NCBI GenBank assembly: GCA_033675545.1
Contig: JAWDGP010003890.1
Location: 347,501 to 411,500 of the forward strand
Direction: 5' to 3'
DNA length: 64,000 nt
Origin: Elysia crispata
Lineage: Eukaryota > Mollusca > Gastropoda > Plakobranchidae
The notes below the pieces were generated by a model. The model was not told the DNA's origin. It was given only the letters and a program-made list of their open reading frames with translations, and made no database searches. Shown here piece after piece: positions 12,626 through 25,560 of the stretch; the first letter of the stretch is position 1; every line of letters begins with the position of its first letter. Made by a program: the position numbers and the translations under genes.

Positions 12626-12921
12626 GCAACGATTTAGGTTTCTCTTTTTTGGCATTGATAACTTTTGTAACAATATTTTCCTTCCATAAATTATTGTCCA
12701 GATATCAGTATTTATTAGACGTATATTCAGTCGACTTGCCGTTAATACAGATTTTAAGCGATTATAAAAGGTTCAACGCGAATATGAAAGGGGAAACACC
12801 AATGTAGAACGTATGATATGAGTTGAGACATCGAAAAAACCACACACACATTCAGTCAGAAGAAAGAAGCTCGAAATATCCTTTGCGGTGCAAAGTTACA
12901 GGCAAAATATTTCAACCGATA

Positions 12922-13860
12922 CTCAATTTATTGATTTCAATTTTTACTACGGAATATTTCATGATTATATTAATTCAACCAGGCAGTATATACAGCCTTT
13001 CTAAACCGACCGACTTCTGTATGTAGATGTCTTGGAAACAATTTCTAAGTATAATGGCGTTTCGAGAATGATCAAGAATCTAAAGCAAGTAAAGTTGAAA
13101 ATCAGTGCATTTTAGGAATGTTTTTCAAATATTCTTGCACTATAATGGTTAAGTGAACCGCCGTCAAGTTATGATTCTTTAGTAAATTCTGTAAATTTCC
13201 CAATCAAGTTTTACTATGCAAAAGGAAGAATCAGGAGAATAGAGTTTTGATAAAAAGCAGACGAAAAGATATGCAGTGTCAGACGGTCGAGATAAGAAGT
13301 ATGCAGACTACCAATTGTGCTGAAACTTTGAACGTTAATCGCTCTATCAGTCTCGTAGTATAATGGTTTAATATAGCGTCAACCGATGGTCAATTTATTG
13401 TTTCAATTTTTACTACGGAATATTTCATGATTATATTATTTCAACCAGGCAGTAAATACAGCCTTTCTAAACCGACCGATTCTATAAATAGATGTCGTGG
13501 AAACAATTTCTAAGTATATTGGCGTTTCGAGAATGATCATCAATCTAAATCAAAAAGAGTTTAAAATCAGTGCATTTTAGGAATGCTTCAAATGTTCTTG
13601 AATTACAGTGGTTAAGAGAAAACGCCACCAAAGTATGGCCCCAGAGCAAATTCTGTGAATTTCCCAATCAAGTTTTACTACTCAAAAGGAACAATCAGAA
13701 GAATAGAGTTTAGGTAAAAAGCAGACGAAAAGATATACAGTGGCAGACCTTCGAGATAAAAAGTGTGCAGACTATCAATATTGTGCGGAAATCATTAAAC
13801 TTGGTTTCTCTATCAGATCAGTCTCATAATATGATGCTTTAATATAACGTCTTAAAAACG
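12922..13860 (+). repeat. Internal ~470-bp tandem duplication
   Basis: The two halves align along their length: TTTTTACTACGGAATATTTC occurs near 12940 and 13410, AAAATCAGTGCATTTTAGGA near 13096 and 13563, and GCAGACGAAAAGATAT near 13256 and 13722. Identity is high enough to read by eye. A third, more diverged copy lies at about 17225-17690 in copy B. Confidence 0.85.
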
Positions 13861-14264
13861 AAATTATCATACATATGTATCCCTACATACAACAGGGAAT
13901 AGGCATTAAACACAGAAATCACTGACTAATGGCAAAACATAGCAAAAAAGAGACAAAATTTGTGGATTCATGTTTATATATCACAAAACTACTTCTGCCC
14001 CTCTAACTTCAAATTGGAAGTAAGATGAAAATTAATGTAAGAATTTTCTTAGAAAAGCTTCGACTTGTCAAACTCATCAATTTATTCATATCTTCATCGA
14101 AGCACCTTCATTATGATTGTGTTCGACTCAGAAAATTACGTATTGATTAGCATCAAGGTAAATGCGTTCTTTGATTAGATTCATCTTCCCCTGAGTTTCC
14201 CGAAGACGGAAATGGTAGCTTTCTGTCAATCCTTGAATGGAGGTGATTAGGCGAGCTCAAAATG

Positions 14265-14360
14265 CTCATGACAAGATCACTCGGCCAAGAGTCGAACCGT
14301 GACCTTCCATAATTATGTGAATCGAATGTTATACCCACTGAGCTTTTCGACGCCTTTAAC
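14265..14360 (-). mobile_element. tRNA-related SINE-like fragment
   Basis: The minus strand shows AGCTCAGTGGGTATAACATT (A-box-like) followed at tRNA-like spacing by ACGGTTCGACTC (B-box-like). A more decayed equivalent lies in copy B of the duplication near 18290-18340, so insertion probably predates the duplication. Confidence 0.5.
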
Positions 14361-16799
14361 ATGGTATATGTACCGTGATGTTAGTTGTACTTTGTGTTAT
14401 TTACTCATATTCCCATAAAGGAGAAAACCAAATGGAGGAGGAAAATGTTTAACATAATTATTTGTTCCAACAATGTTTGCAAACATCCTGAAAAAAAAAA
14501 ATTCAATTTGCTTCGATATACTACAGTACCACAGACTGCACCCGTAACATTCATAGAACTACAAAAAATTATTAAGGTTTATGAATACCAGACCAGAACT
14601 GACCGAAGTAACAAAAATGTACATGACTGAGGAAAAGAGCTATGCAAATTCGAAATCCCAAAAAGCGAGGCAGCTCATAACTTGTACATAAATCTGGACT
14701 GTAAAATTTTTCTCGCCTTTTCTTTTGAGGCCATTTGCTACTCCTTCAGGACAGTCTTTTATCTATTACTTCTAAATAATGTTTAACTGAAAGAAAAAAA
14801 AAACCCAAATAAATCCGCAAAGGAAAGGAACGCTGGAAAAACTACGTAGATAAGATATTGATCAGAAAAAAGGACGTATAAACTGACAAACTGTTGCAGT
14901 TGCCGACACATTAGCAACGTCACGTTGAAACCCAAACCTTGAACTTAGGACAATGTGAAAACTGACGGACCTCGGCCGACCATCTTCGCCCAAACCGCTT
15001 AGGACTTGCAGGATGACAATCTGGTGAAACTGACTTTGTTTAGAAACTACAATAGTGACTTCAATGCCTTCTCTCCATTCTCTTTTTTAGTCTGTCTGTG
15101 TCACTATCTTTCTTCTCTCCCTCTCTCTGTTGCCTCCCTTTTCCTACTCATTCATGCATCCAGCCTTCAATTAATACATCTTTTAAAAAAATGAAAACAT
15201 TTATTTCCTTTAACTAATCTAGTTAATCATTATTATGACGGACACATCTTTTCAGGTTCACCATTGTATCAGCCAGGTTGGGATGCAGGTTAGTAATGTG
15301 CAGATGAGTAGCGTGCCGTTAGCATGAGCAAAACAAAAAAAAAAAAAAAACCAAAAACGATGCAAATACAATGGTGAAACTTCTAACAGATGCGCCCAAT
15401 TTGCTGAGGATCAATATTTTTATGCTCTCTGCTTTAAGTGTCGTTAAAAAGCTGGGTCTATAAAGTAGATAATTGTTTCAAATATTGGGCGCAAAGGTAT
15501 CAAAATTTAGCCCGTGACTAAAAAGTTCTACGTAAAGGCTTACAAACTCCTTCCCAAGACCAAAAAAAAAAACAAAAAACAACAAACAACTGAGCATTAA
15601 TGGGTAAACAGTATCATATACAGCGTCCGTTTCCAAACACCAATTTGTGGAGAAAACCAGCATACCCTGGACAGATCAGAGATCAGCAAGTTACATAGAC
15701 TGATAAGTTCAATATTCGAAAGACTGGTGTCCTCAAAAGACATTAATTCAACTCGAAAAATACCAGGACTAAAATAATTTCGAACCTAAAAAAGAAGCAT
15801 CAAGGAACGGTACTCAGGGTATTTGGGCTTAGAAAGATGTCGCCAAATACCGATATACAATTGAAAGGACATAAAGAGATATGAAGAAACTTTTGACGGA
15901 ACACAAAACTAAAGTCTTCATCGATTTTTGCCAAAAAAAAAAACACAACAAAAATAACAAAAGAAAAAAAAAACAAAAGCAAAAAACTTCATTTGCCAAC
16001 CTGTAATGCATTTATAATTTCAGGTTCTCTCCGAAAACTATGTCTATGTATTGATATCTCTTAGCTGGTAACAAACTAAATAACAAATCGGGAAAAAAAC
16101 AACCAAAAAATGTTCTTAGATTTAAAAAAAATTGCCGCCTCAGAGCAAATCTTACCAAGCAAAGACTTTTTACTGGCTATCTTAATTCGTTGCATCCATT
16201 AAAAAACACTTAAGTTCAATTGGTAACATACTATAAAATACATTATGAGTGAGCAATAGCTCATTATCTATAATACTTTTTCTTTGACCCAAAAAATCTT
16301 CGCGAAACTATTCATAAAATTATATACGCTGTGTACAAAAAAAAATGAGAAATGACACTTTGCATTCGGAAAATAGAGCAAAACTACAAACAAAACAATA
16401 TCTTTCTTCTATAAACTATCGATAGATTTTATGCGATTAGAAAAAAAATTAGCTACAAGTGCAAAAGAGAAATTTGTAGAACCCATGATAAAGTTGGTAT
16501 ATCGAAAAAAAAACAACCCACACACACGAGAAAAACGGTTGAAATGTTCTTTGCGTTGCAAACTCAATGGCGTAATATATAATTGACTTAATTTTGGCAA
16601 CATAATATTTTACATTTTTATGGGATGGTAGTCTGAGACCCCATGGATCTAAAGATGAAAACAGTTTCTTCTCTTATTTCTTTGTTGTTTGATTAAGCCC
16701 GTTTACAACATAGCAATGTAAGGTCTTCTTTCATATCAAAGTGAAAGCTGCGCAAGGGTGGGTGGGGGTACACAAAATAAAAATAAAACTCATCTTCAA

Positions 16800-16950
16800 A
16801 CAATATGGAGATCGGTCCTGAGCCCCCGTCGAGCGGTGCAGAGCTGAACAGATTAGCCTCCCCCTACTTTACAAAATGGAGCCCTCGTAGATCAGTTAAA
16901 AGCTGAATTGATAAGCCTCCGTCGGCCACTACAGAGCTGAACATAGGAAC
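16800..16950 (+). repeat. GAGCTGAA-core tandem repeat (copy-B equivalent)
   Basis: Two to three units of the family seen at 12430-12625, including GAGCTGAACAGATTAGCCTC and CTCCGTCGGCCA. Confidence 0.65.
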
Positions 16951-18044
16951 TGGTATGATGGTTTAGATTTCTCATTTTAGCAATATTAACACTTGTTTTC
17001 TGTCGCCCACGTTTCAGAATTATCGGATATTCAATTGACTTGGTAGTTGATAAAAGATTTTAAGCGACTGTGAAAGGGCAATTGCAAGTATAAAAGAGTA
17101 ACTTGTAGAACATATGATACAAGTTGGGAAATCGAAACACACACACACACACACACAAAAAGGAGATCAAAATGTTTTTTGCGGAACAATGTCGATGGCG
17201 AAATATTTCAAGCAATGCCCAGTTTAGTAATTTAAATTTTCTTTGGAATATTTTATAACGATTTATTCAAGCAGCCATTAAATATAATTTCTTTCAACAA
17301 CCGGACTTTACATTCGGATCTTCAAATAATTTGATTTCATGGAAACTCAATTTAGACATACTGGCGTTTGAAGAATAATCGTCAGTAAACAAATTTCAGT
17401 TGAAAATCAGTGCAATTTAAGTATGTTTAAAGTATTCTTGTACTATTTATATAAAGACGCCGTCTAAGTATTGGCCCAAATCAAGTTTTGTGAATTTCCC
17501 AATCAAATTTTACAATGCCACAGGAGCACTCAAAAGAGAAAGAATTCGTTGGGTAAAAAGCTGACGAAACGATACAAAGTGTCAGTCGATGGAGATAAGA
17601 AGTATGTGGACTATCAATAGTCTGGAAGTTAACGTTAATTTCTTTAGTCTTATAGTGCTATAATTTAATTAAGTTTTTTTTTTTTATCAAAGTTATCGAC
17701 AAGTATCCCTCCATAGGACAGGGAATACGAATTAAACACACAGAACCCCCTAATGACTGTCTACCGGCAAAACAGAACAAAACCGAGACTTGAAAATTTT
17801 GTGGATAATGTGTAAGCTTATCCCAAAACTACTGCTCTCATTCTAATTTGTGATGAGAAGAGAGATCAACAAAAATGTAAGAAATTTCTTAATAAATTTA
17901 ACATGGCAAGCTCATAAATAAATCTCTTCATCGAAGCATCTTCTTTGTACTTGAGCTCCACCTAGAAAATAACTTCGAACCCAGCAACAAGCTAAATGCG
18001 TTCTCCGACAAGTGTTGCGTTCCTCGAGTGTCCCGAAAAATCAC

Positions 18045-18260
18045 CACCAGATAGCTCAGTGAAAAGCTGAAGTGATTAACCTCCGTCGATCATTTACTTG
18101 ATTCCTTGTTGGCCAGTGCAAAGCCAAACATGTTTGGCTGCTGAGAAAGCAAAAACAGCCCCTGTCGGTCAATGCCGAAAAATCACCACCAGATAGCTCA
18201 GTGCAAAGCTTCACAGATAAACCTCCGTCGGCCAAATTAGAGTCGAACAGACTGTTCCCT
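18045..18260 (+). repeat. GAGCTGAA/CCGTCGG family repeats
   Basis: Further degenerate units with CCTCCGTCG and CAGTGCAAAGC motifs. An identical run AAAAATCACCACCAGATAGC occurs twice (~18036 and ~18178), marking a more recent local duplication of about 142 bp. Confidence 0.6.
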
Positions 18261-19861
18261 TCATCATTCAGAAATACCATCAACATGGGTTATGTAAAGT
18301 GAATGTACTACCAACTGGGCTATTTGACGCCGTTAACACGATAAATGTCTCTTACGTTAATTTCATGTGTGATTTACTTGTTGCATTCACGTAGTGAGGA
18401 AAAACACATGAGAGAAAAGGTTAAACATAATTTGTTCCAATCATCGTTTGAAAACAGACGAAAAATAAAATTTGAAAAAAACAAACCCAATTTCGCTTTG
18501 ATATTTGACTGTTCCGCAAAATAAAGTCCCGAAAGATCCCACTTTAAACGTTAATGAGATCATAGAACCCACTAAGTTATTCTGGTTTATAAATACCAGA
18601 CCAGACCTGACGGAGGCAACAATGATATAACTGGTGAAGAGCGCCGCTAAACTAAAATCAGAAAAAGCGTGGCAGCCCACAACTCACTCAAGACTATAAA
18701 TTTGCTCTCGCCTTTATTTTCCACAGTTGTCCGAAAGTATTTAACTCCAAAAATAAAACAAATGTCAAAGGAAAGGAACCCTGGGAAAACTACGTAGTTA
18801 AGGTATCGATCAGAAAAAAAGAACGTGTAAACTGACAAATCATTCTACTTGAGGACAGAGTAGCAACGTCGCTTTGAAACCAAAACTTGAAATCATGTGA
18901 GAACAAAACTGGGCCAACTAGCTTCACCCAAAGCGCAGGATGAAAAGCTAGAGAAACGAACTTTTTGAAAAAAAATAATGGCGACTTAATGCCTTCTCCC
19001 GCTTCCTAGCCCTCTTCTTTCTCTTTTTTCTCGCCAAACCCCTTCTGTCCCCGTCCCCCCCCCCCCTCCTCTTCGCCCATTCTCACCTTTTTTTCCCACT
19101 CATACGCGCACCCAGCCTTCAACTGATACACCATTTTAAAGAAACGGAAGTGTGTTTTAATTAAATTAACTTTAACTCATGGTTAAAGTAAATTCTAATT
19201 GGCGCATCTTTCCAGGTTCACTATTGTATCAGCACAAGTGAAGGTGCAAGTTAGTAACGTGCAGGTAAGTAACGTGCTGTTAGAATGTGCAAAAAAAAAA
19301 CAAAAAAACAACCAATATTAAAGAGAAATGCCGATACAATGGTGAAACTTGGTGCAACCAATTGGTTGAGGATTAATTTTATTTTCTATGCCTTAAAAGG
19401 CATGAATGTGTCGAAAAAATAGCTAGGTCTATATAGTCAATTTTTTTAAATATTGGCAAAAAGATATCAAAATTTAGCCTTAGACAAAGTTTTAGGTGAA
19501 GGCTCCACCCCCCTCCCTGCCCACATACACATGAACCAAAAAATTATCTAGCATTAGTGGGTAAATGGCATTCTATACAGCGTCCTTCTTCAAACACTAT
19601 TTTATGAAAAAAAACCGAAGCTTTAACTCGCACAAATGGTGTCGTCAAGAGAGAAGTAAGAATAATTCAACGCGAAAAATCCCAAGACAAAAAAAACAAC
19701 ATTATATCCATTGTAATTAGGCTGAAAAAAGAAACACTTAGGCATAAGGTCGGTCACCAAATACTGATATACAGTTGAAAGAAAAAAAAAACCGTTATGA
19801 AGAAACCTTGTTTGACAGAATGCAAAAACCAAAAAGCCTCCGGCGATCCAAACTTGCCAAA

Positions 19862-19863
<2 letters not shown>

Positions 19864-19923
<60 letters not shown>
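19864..19923. repeat. (TA)n microsatellite
   Basis: About 30 uninterrupted TA units within copy B of the large duplication; absent from copy A. Confidence 0.98.
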
Positions 19924-19925
<2 letters not shown>

Positions 19926-20370
19926 CACCAAAAACCGTTGTGCGGTGCCTCAAACCAAAGATTCAGCCATTAATCTGTTACGCACACTTATTTTTAGGTT
20001 CTATATGGCAATAATTTTATTGCCATATCTCTATTGATAACGTAATCTATGTACATCATCAGGAGAAAGAAACAACCGATAAGTGTTTGCTAAATATAAA
20101 AAAATGAAGCCGCATCAGAGCAAATCTTAATAAACACAAATTCATATTAGCTGTCTTGATGCACTGCATTCATTAAGAGAACACACCACTACAAATGAGA
20201 TGATAGTAAAAACTGATTATGAATGAGCAATATTTTCAGTATTTATAATTCTTTTTCTTTGTCCCAAAAATCCTTCTCGAAAATTTTCATATATACACGT
20301 ATACAAAATGTAAACGAAAAATGACACTTCGCAATATAAAAATAGCACAAAACTACGGTGACATAGGAAA

Positions 20371-21990
20371 AGAAAAGAGTCGCATAGATGATATAAACAA
20401 AGTCAGGCAGACAAATATATTGACTTACACACGGACATACAGAGATTGGAAAAGATAACGACAGACAGAGGGTAAAACAGAGAAAAGATGGTGATCTGTG
20501 CGAAAACTTAAAAGAGGGTGAGACAAACTTTGCATAATAATAAAAGACGGATTCGGTATAAATAGCGGAAAATCAAAGAGCAGCCTGGAGATTAATAGCA
20601 GGCAATACTGAGTATAAAGTGTATCCATGCCGTCCAGGACAGCTCTTTTCAGGTAAAAACGATGACTCGTAAGTTTGCTTAATCAAATAAAAAAACTCAT
20701 CCCTTTGGTTGTAACAGCACGATTACAACTCCATACAAAAAATGAAAAAGATGATCACAGAGGGCTTGGAGGAACTAAAATGGCGAGACCGAAAACTTAC
20801 CCAAAGACGGTACGGGGATCAAGTAGAGCAAAATGTCTCTGTGGGTATCATATCTGACGTTATAACCCAAATACATAGGTGCTCTTTTTTAATTAAGAAG
20901 GTTTGCCATTTCCTGAATCATTTTAATAACGAAGAGAAAAATTCTTTAGGTGTATTTTTAGTCTTAGAACTATTTAAAATCCAGTCAGTCGAAAAAACAG
21001 CAATCCTGATAAAAGCGCGAATCTTCCACTTTTCTCCATGAACATTTTTCGAGGCAACTTGTATGTGGTACTGAGAAGCATTAAAAGAATGAAAGGGTGT
21101 TTTAGAAGTTGTGTAATTCCTCAGGAAGATAATAGCTTATTCCTCTATGGGCACATAGTTAAATGAGGCAGTGACGGATATCCCACGGACAGTTTGTAAT
21201 GAGCGCAATAGAACATCTTGCGTCAGATTTTTCTTCCATATTTGAACATTTAATCTTTTCAGGAGTGGGAGTATAGGGGATGCCCCAACATTAGTTTTAA
21301 CTTCTTTACAATGGACTCCTGTATTTTTTTCTCCAACACAGGTGTATCTTAGTTTAGGTAAGTGTCCATCAATAGAGATGATACAATTCAACCTTCCTTT
21401 CTCCTCGTTAACTGCAAAAGTATTCATTCTTTTCAACGAAAAACTGTCTCGAATCCGTTGTGTTCTTTTTAAGGAGTCGCGAAGAATGTAAAAAAAAATA
21501 TTCGAATTTAGCATCTAAACGTGCCTTGAGGTATAATGGGTGAATTTGAAATCTTGAAAAATATCTGATTTTTTTAGTCACCCCGACAGGTTCAATACAA
21601 TCAAACAAAGAGACGAAACTCGGTTGCCTATCTAGATCTCGTAACTTAAAAGTTCCTGCAGGTTCTTTGCAAGTAAAAAGAAGAGCTACGCTACACAATT
21701 ATTTAGGTTTATGTGAGTTTTATGTTAAGCAACTCTTTTGTCCATAGCCTTCACCAAACCTCCCGCCCAGCCCTCTACACACACTTTCCAGAGAGGATAG
21801 AGATGTTAAGAATGGGGCAAAATTAGCTTAACCGCCATCAAGACTATCACATGCCTATTCCTAGGCGGTAAATAAAACCTTCGGTTTTGCAAGCCCACAA
21901 AAGAGAGCGGAGCGAACAATTCTGCGGTGATTCCAAATCAATGTAAACCAAAGTTAGTCGAAGTTTCGCGCAGATTTCACACGAGATTGA
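20371..21990. other. Unannotated sequence with two unrecognised minus-strand frames
   Basis: No gene recognised. Two overlapping minus-strand open frames (21137-21514, 125 codons; 21408-21698, 96 codons) have mixed composition but are in different phases and show no motif I can name. They could be a decayed coding sequence or chance. Confidence 0.3.
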
Positions 21991-22590
21991 GCGATTGCAG
22001 GCTCACAAAAGGATGGTAGTTTACCCTTCTCCAGGCAAAGCTGAACGGATCTATCTCCGTGGGACAAAGAGGGCTCTTGAGATGGCAACATTAAGTTTCC
22101 GTTCTGTGTACAAATTTGAACAGGTTAGCCTCCCCTACATGACGAAATTGAGCCCCCGCCGGGCAGTTCAGAACTCAATTGATTAGTCTGGCGGTCGTTA
22201 TAGAGCTGAACTTTTGAGATCCTTCATTATCCACTGCAAAGCCAATGAGATGGCAAAAACAAACACTCATACAAAGTGAATAGACTAACCTACCCCTTGA
22301 AGACTAAATTGCGCCCCCACCGGGCAGAGATGAATAAATTAGCCTCTGTCAAGCGTGACAAAACTGTCCCCCGTCGGACATTGCAAATGCTAAAAAACTA
22401 TGTCTTGTTTTGCAAACGAGAGACTGTGTAGGCCAGTACAAAAATGAACAGATAAGCCATCATCGGGCATTTCAAAACTGAACAGATTAGCCTCCCATTG
22501 CGATGGCAAATTTGAACCTCCGTCGAGCAGTATGAAGCAAAATGGATAAGCCTCCATTGGGCAAATTTGAGCTGAACTGGCTTTTCTTTT
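21990..22590 (+). repeat. GAGCTGAA/CCGTCGGGCA degenerate tandem array
   Basis: The longest array of this family: repeated TGAACAGATTAGCCTCCC, GAGCCCCCGCCGGGCAGTTC and GCCTCCATTGGGCAAATTTG-like segments over about 600 bp, spacing roughly 50-60 bp. A further short match lies near 25420-25460 (TCCCCGTTGGGTATGGCAGG). Confidence 0.7.
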
Positions 22591-22959
22591 TCTGATTTAT
22601 CATTTAAAAATTCCACCAACATTAATCAAACTACAAAAAATCCAGGTCTGTACATGTCCTATCCACTTGAAAAGATCCATCCTAATTGAGACGTCATTCC
22701 ATTTTGCAGCTCGATGATAAATGTTGTAGCCAATCATTCAGTGATGACATCTGCTCGGCAGCACCTGAGGAAGAAGATAATTACAATTCTAACCCTACGT
22801 TAATTGATTTATTGATTAATCGACTTATGGCTTATGACAGCTGCATTGTCATGCAGAATTGTTACAATCTCGATTTGTTTTTGCTTCTTCGAGCGTTGCA
22901 TCAATGTCAAGGGTCATATTTCCATAAAACAATGGAAAGACTGGAGGTTGTACAATTAT

Positions 22960-23060
22960 TGGAGACTGTCGGATTCGAACCCAATAGGTCAATCCATACA
23001 AAGTTTAGAGTAAGTTTATAGACCAAGTTGCTTAGTTGGCAAGAGTTAACCACAAATCCT
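22960..23060 (-). mobile_element. tRNA-related SINE-like fragment
   Basis: The minus strand has a consensus-quality B-box (GGGTTCGAATCC, near 22972-22984) with a weak A-box-like segment (GCCAACTAAGCAACTTGG) upstream. The plus-strand open frame at 22686-23021 ends inside it and is not considered real. Confidence 0.45.
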
Positions 23061-25132
23061 TTTCTTGATATGCAAGATGCAACAAATTGTCTTTGCGTTC
23101 AGGAGCTTAGAAAGTTGTTCTGGATCCATTTGGATTACAAATCATACCATTTCTGAATGAATCAGAGGAAATAATATGAAAGTTCACATTTAAAACTATT
23201 TTACAAAAGTAATACCATGTTCCAGAATTTAAAAAAAAAAGATTTTTTATTGGGATTGCATTTAATTTCACTCATGAAAACAAGAATACCATTTCTGCTA
23301 TGGTTTTCATACATCAGATTATACTTATTTTATTCAAATGATATCTGAGCTATTATTACCTGGAAAAGCAAAGATATTCTAAAGTTTTTGGGGTTTATTT
23401 GTTCAATTCTTTTTACACCGATATTCACTCTCTTGTCTTATTGTGGGTCTTTCTAGAGTTAGATCTAAAATTAAGCCTGCTGAGACAGAATATGAGCAGA
23501 AGCTGGGGCTTGCATTACGTTACGTGCTTTAGATCTAACAATTTTACGCGATCATTCAAACTTATTCTTTCGAAGCTTTCCTAATGCAGTGTGAAGTTGA
23601 GCCTCGAGAGTTTGGGTTCGAACTAGAGACGTAGATCACTGCAGTTGTCGGGGCAAGAGTTTGAGCCGTATTCTTACTCATAATTCGTAGACAAAACGGG
23701 TGGAACTCAGCTTGAGCACACAGACAATTCTGAGAAGCAGTCATAGAGACACATTTAAAACTGAAACAAACAAAATTATAAAAAATATACAAAAAGGAGG
23801 AAAGATTAAGATTGTTTGGGAAGGAAAGAGAGACGAGTTGTAAGATGAGGAAGAATACAGAGACAAAGATAGATGACGAGAATAGAACTAGAAAATTGTT
23901 AAACGGAAAGGCAGGAAGATGCAAAGAGAGCCGGAGAGAAAAAGTGAAGAGTAAACTTACTTTTGTCACAGCATCAATCACGAATCATGCCCTGACCGTT
24001 CTCTCAGTTTATATCTTTGATCTTTGGTCACTTCTCTCTGATAAAGCCTCTGCTAGAATACTGCGATGGTCCAGATTACAAATTTAGCGCTGTCTAGGCA
24101 TGCCTAAGAAAAACTCGTGGTGAAGAAAAAACAGAGCGTCAAATCTAAAGAGAAGGAGAAAAAAAAGGTAAAATGGACTGAAGAGCACAAACATTTTTTT
24201 TTCATATTTTTTAAAGGTGAAATGTTTGGAACAGCATAAAAGCGGCTTTCTAATTTTGGTAAAAAAATAAATAAAAACTTATTAATATTAAAACTTAATT
24301 TACATGGAAAGTTCATCACTTCGTTTGCCCTTATTTCAATAGATTCCTATCGTTGCAAAACAAAGTTTACAACAGAAACAGCAAAAAAAGTCATTATTAC
24401 GTCGAAATTTCTTTCGAACGCAACCAATTGCTTCCCAACTAAATTATTTCCAACTTTCATTTTATGATAACTCGTCTAACTTACCAATCCATAGTTACTC
24501 TAAAAACTCTCTTCTAGGGCCGCCTTGTAGATTGATCCAGAAGTTTAACCAAATGCTATTAATATGTATGAGCTTTTTTTGGTTGTGTCAGTGCACATTG
24601 CTGGTTATTGACCTCTTCTCCGATGTCAACATCAAGATCAAGCTGGTACGATGCAGAGGAGATCAAGAAATACAACAAATGAACTGATCAGAAAGCAAAG
24701 AATATGAAAGTCACCATAAAATTTTGCGCGGAGTGGGAATAATATAACTTTTACAACTGCAGTATGCCAGAAACGGATATATCAAAACCAAGCTTGGAAG
24801 ATTTTTCAACTATTTCAGGACATCTTATAAGGCTAGCGACATGTCAAAGAACGGCCTGTAAAATTTAATTTATACAAAGCTTTAAGAGAATTATTGAAGT
24901 AGTGTTCAAAGAAATGTTCAGTACTGTTATAAACTTATCTAGATGTAGAAAACCTTTCTCTAATAAACATTTTCCTGTGTGAGCACTGGGATAGCTTCAA
25001 CAACGTCTGTCCACAACTCGACCCCTCGTGTATCTTCTACAGGTCACAGAGGCGCTGGGATTTGCAAACTTTGGATCGGCGACATCCAGGAGCTGATAAA
25101 GGGACTTAAAACATTTTAAAAGAAGGAAGTTA
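23061..25132. other. Unannotated sequence
   Basis: No gene recognised. A lone GGGTTCGAACTAG B-box-like motif occurs near 23608. A minus-strand frame of 139 codons at 23562-23981 is pyrimidine-driven low complexity. Confidence 0.35.
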
Positions 25133-25210
<78 letters not shown>

Positions 25211-25257
25211 GAGAGCGAGAGTGAGAGAGGTAGGGAAAGGAACATTGAGAGAGAGAT
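25133..25257 (+). repeat. (GA)n microsatellite, imperfect
   Basis: About 35 pure GA units flanked by GA-rich imperfect sequence on the plus strand. Confidence 0.97.
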
Positions 25258-25469
25258 GATTAAGGGAGGAGGAGTTTTATAAAAAAGATAGAGGAGAAAC
25301 AACGAACTGTTTATAAAGAAAAAATAAGGTTTAAACTAAAAAAGAAAAACATGATTGCTTGTGTCATGAAGCCCGATTACCATACGGTATTCTTTGGCCT
25401 TTTACTGTGACAAAACTAGGTCCCCGTTGGGTATGGCAGGAACTGAACAGATGAGGCTGTGAACTCACC

Positions 25470-25560
25470 TACCGACAGTGTGCGACTTGAACCCGTGAAG
25501 ATGATCCTGCGGATATCCGGTTGAATGCTCTATGCCCTTAGCCTCTATACTCTGGTATAA
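25470..25560 (-). mobile_element. tRNA-related SINE-like fragment
   Basis: The minus strand has GGGCATAGAGCATTCAACC, GATATCCGCAGGATCATC, then the B-box-like GGGTTCAAGTCGC. The same order, GGGCTAGAGCATCCGG then GATATCCGCAGGAATCATC, occurs on the plus strand at 33348-33390, so these are two copies of one family. Confidence 0.6.

Larger units (their letters stand above)
12060..16400 (+). repeat. Diverged ~4.2-kb tandem duplication, copy A
   Basis: Collinear with 16405-20370. Matching landmarks in order: GGGATGGCAATTTAAGACCC (~12258), GAGCTGAA-type repeats (~12430-12620), the block with AAAATCAGTGCATTT (~13095), the tRNA-like segment (~14285-14350), TTAACATAATTATTTGTTCC (~14446), CAGGTTCACCATTGTATCAG (~15254), and GCCAAATACCGATATAC (~15841). 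It contains an extra internal duplication (12922-13390 against 13391-13860). No intact gene is seen inside. Confidence 0.75.
16405..20370 (+). repeat. Diverged ~4.2-kb tandem duplication, copy B
   Basis: Collinear partner of 12060-16400. Landmarks: GGGATGGTAGTCTGAGACCC (~16622), GAGCTGAACAGATTAGCCTC (~16841), TTGAAAATCAGTGCA (~17400), TTAAACATAATTTGTTCCAA (~18421), CAGGTTCACTATTGTATCAG (~19214), and CACCAAATACTGATATACAG (~19756). It carries its own insertions, such as the (TA)n array at 19864. Divergence is substantial, so the event is old. No intact gene inside. Confidence 0.75.

Noticed and set aside
22686..23021. 111-codon plus-strand gene
   Set aside because: Its end (ETVGFEPN) is translation of the complement of a tRNA-like B-box, and no splice context or homology supports it.
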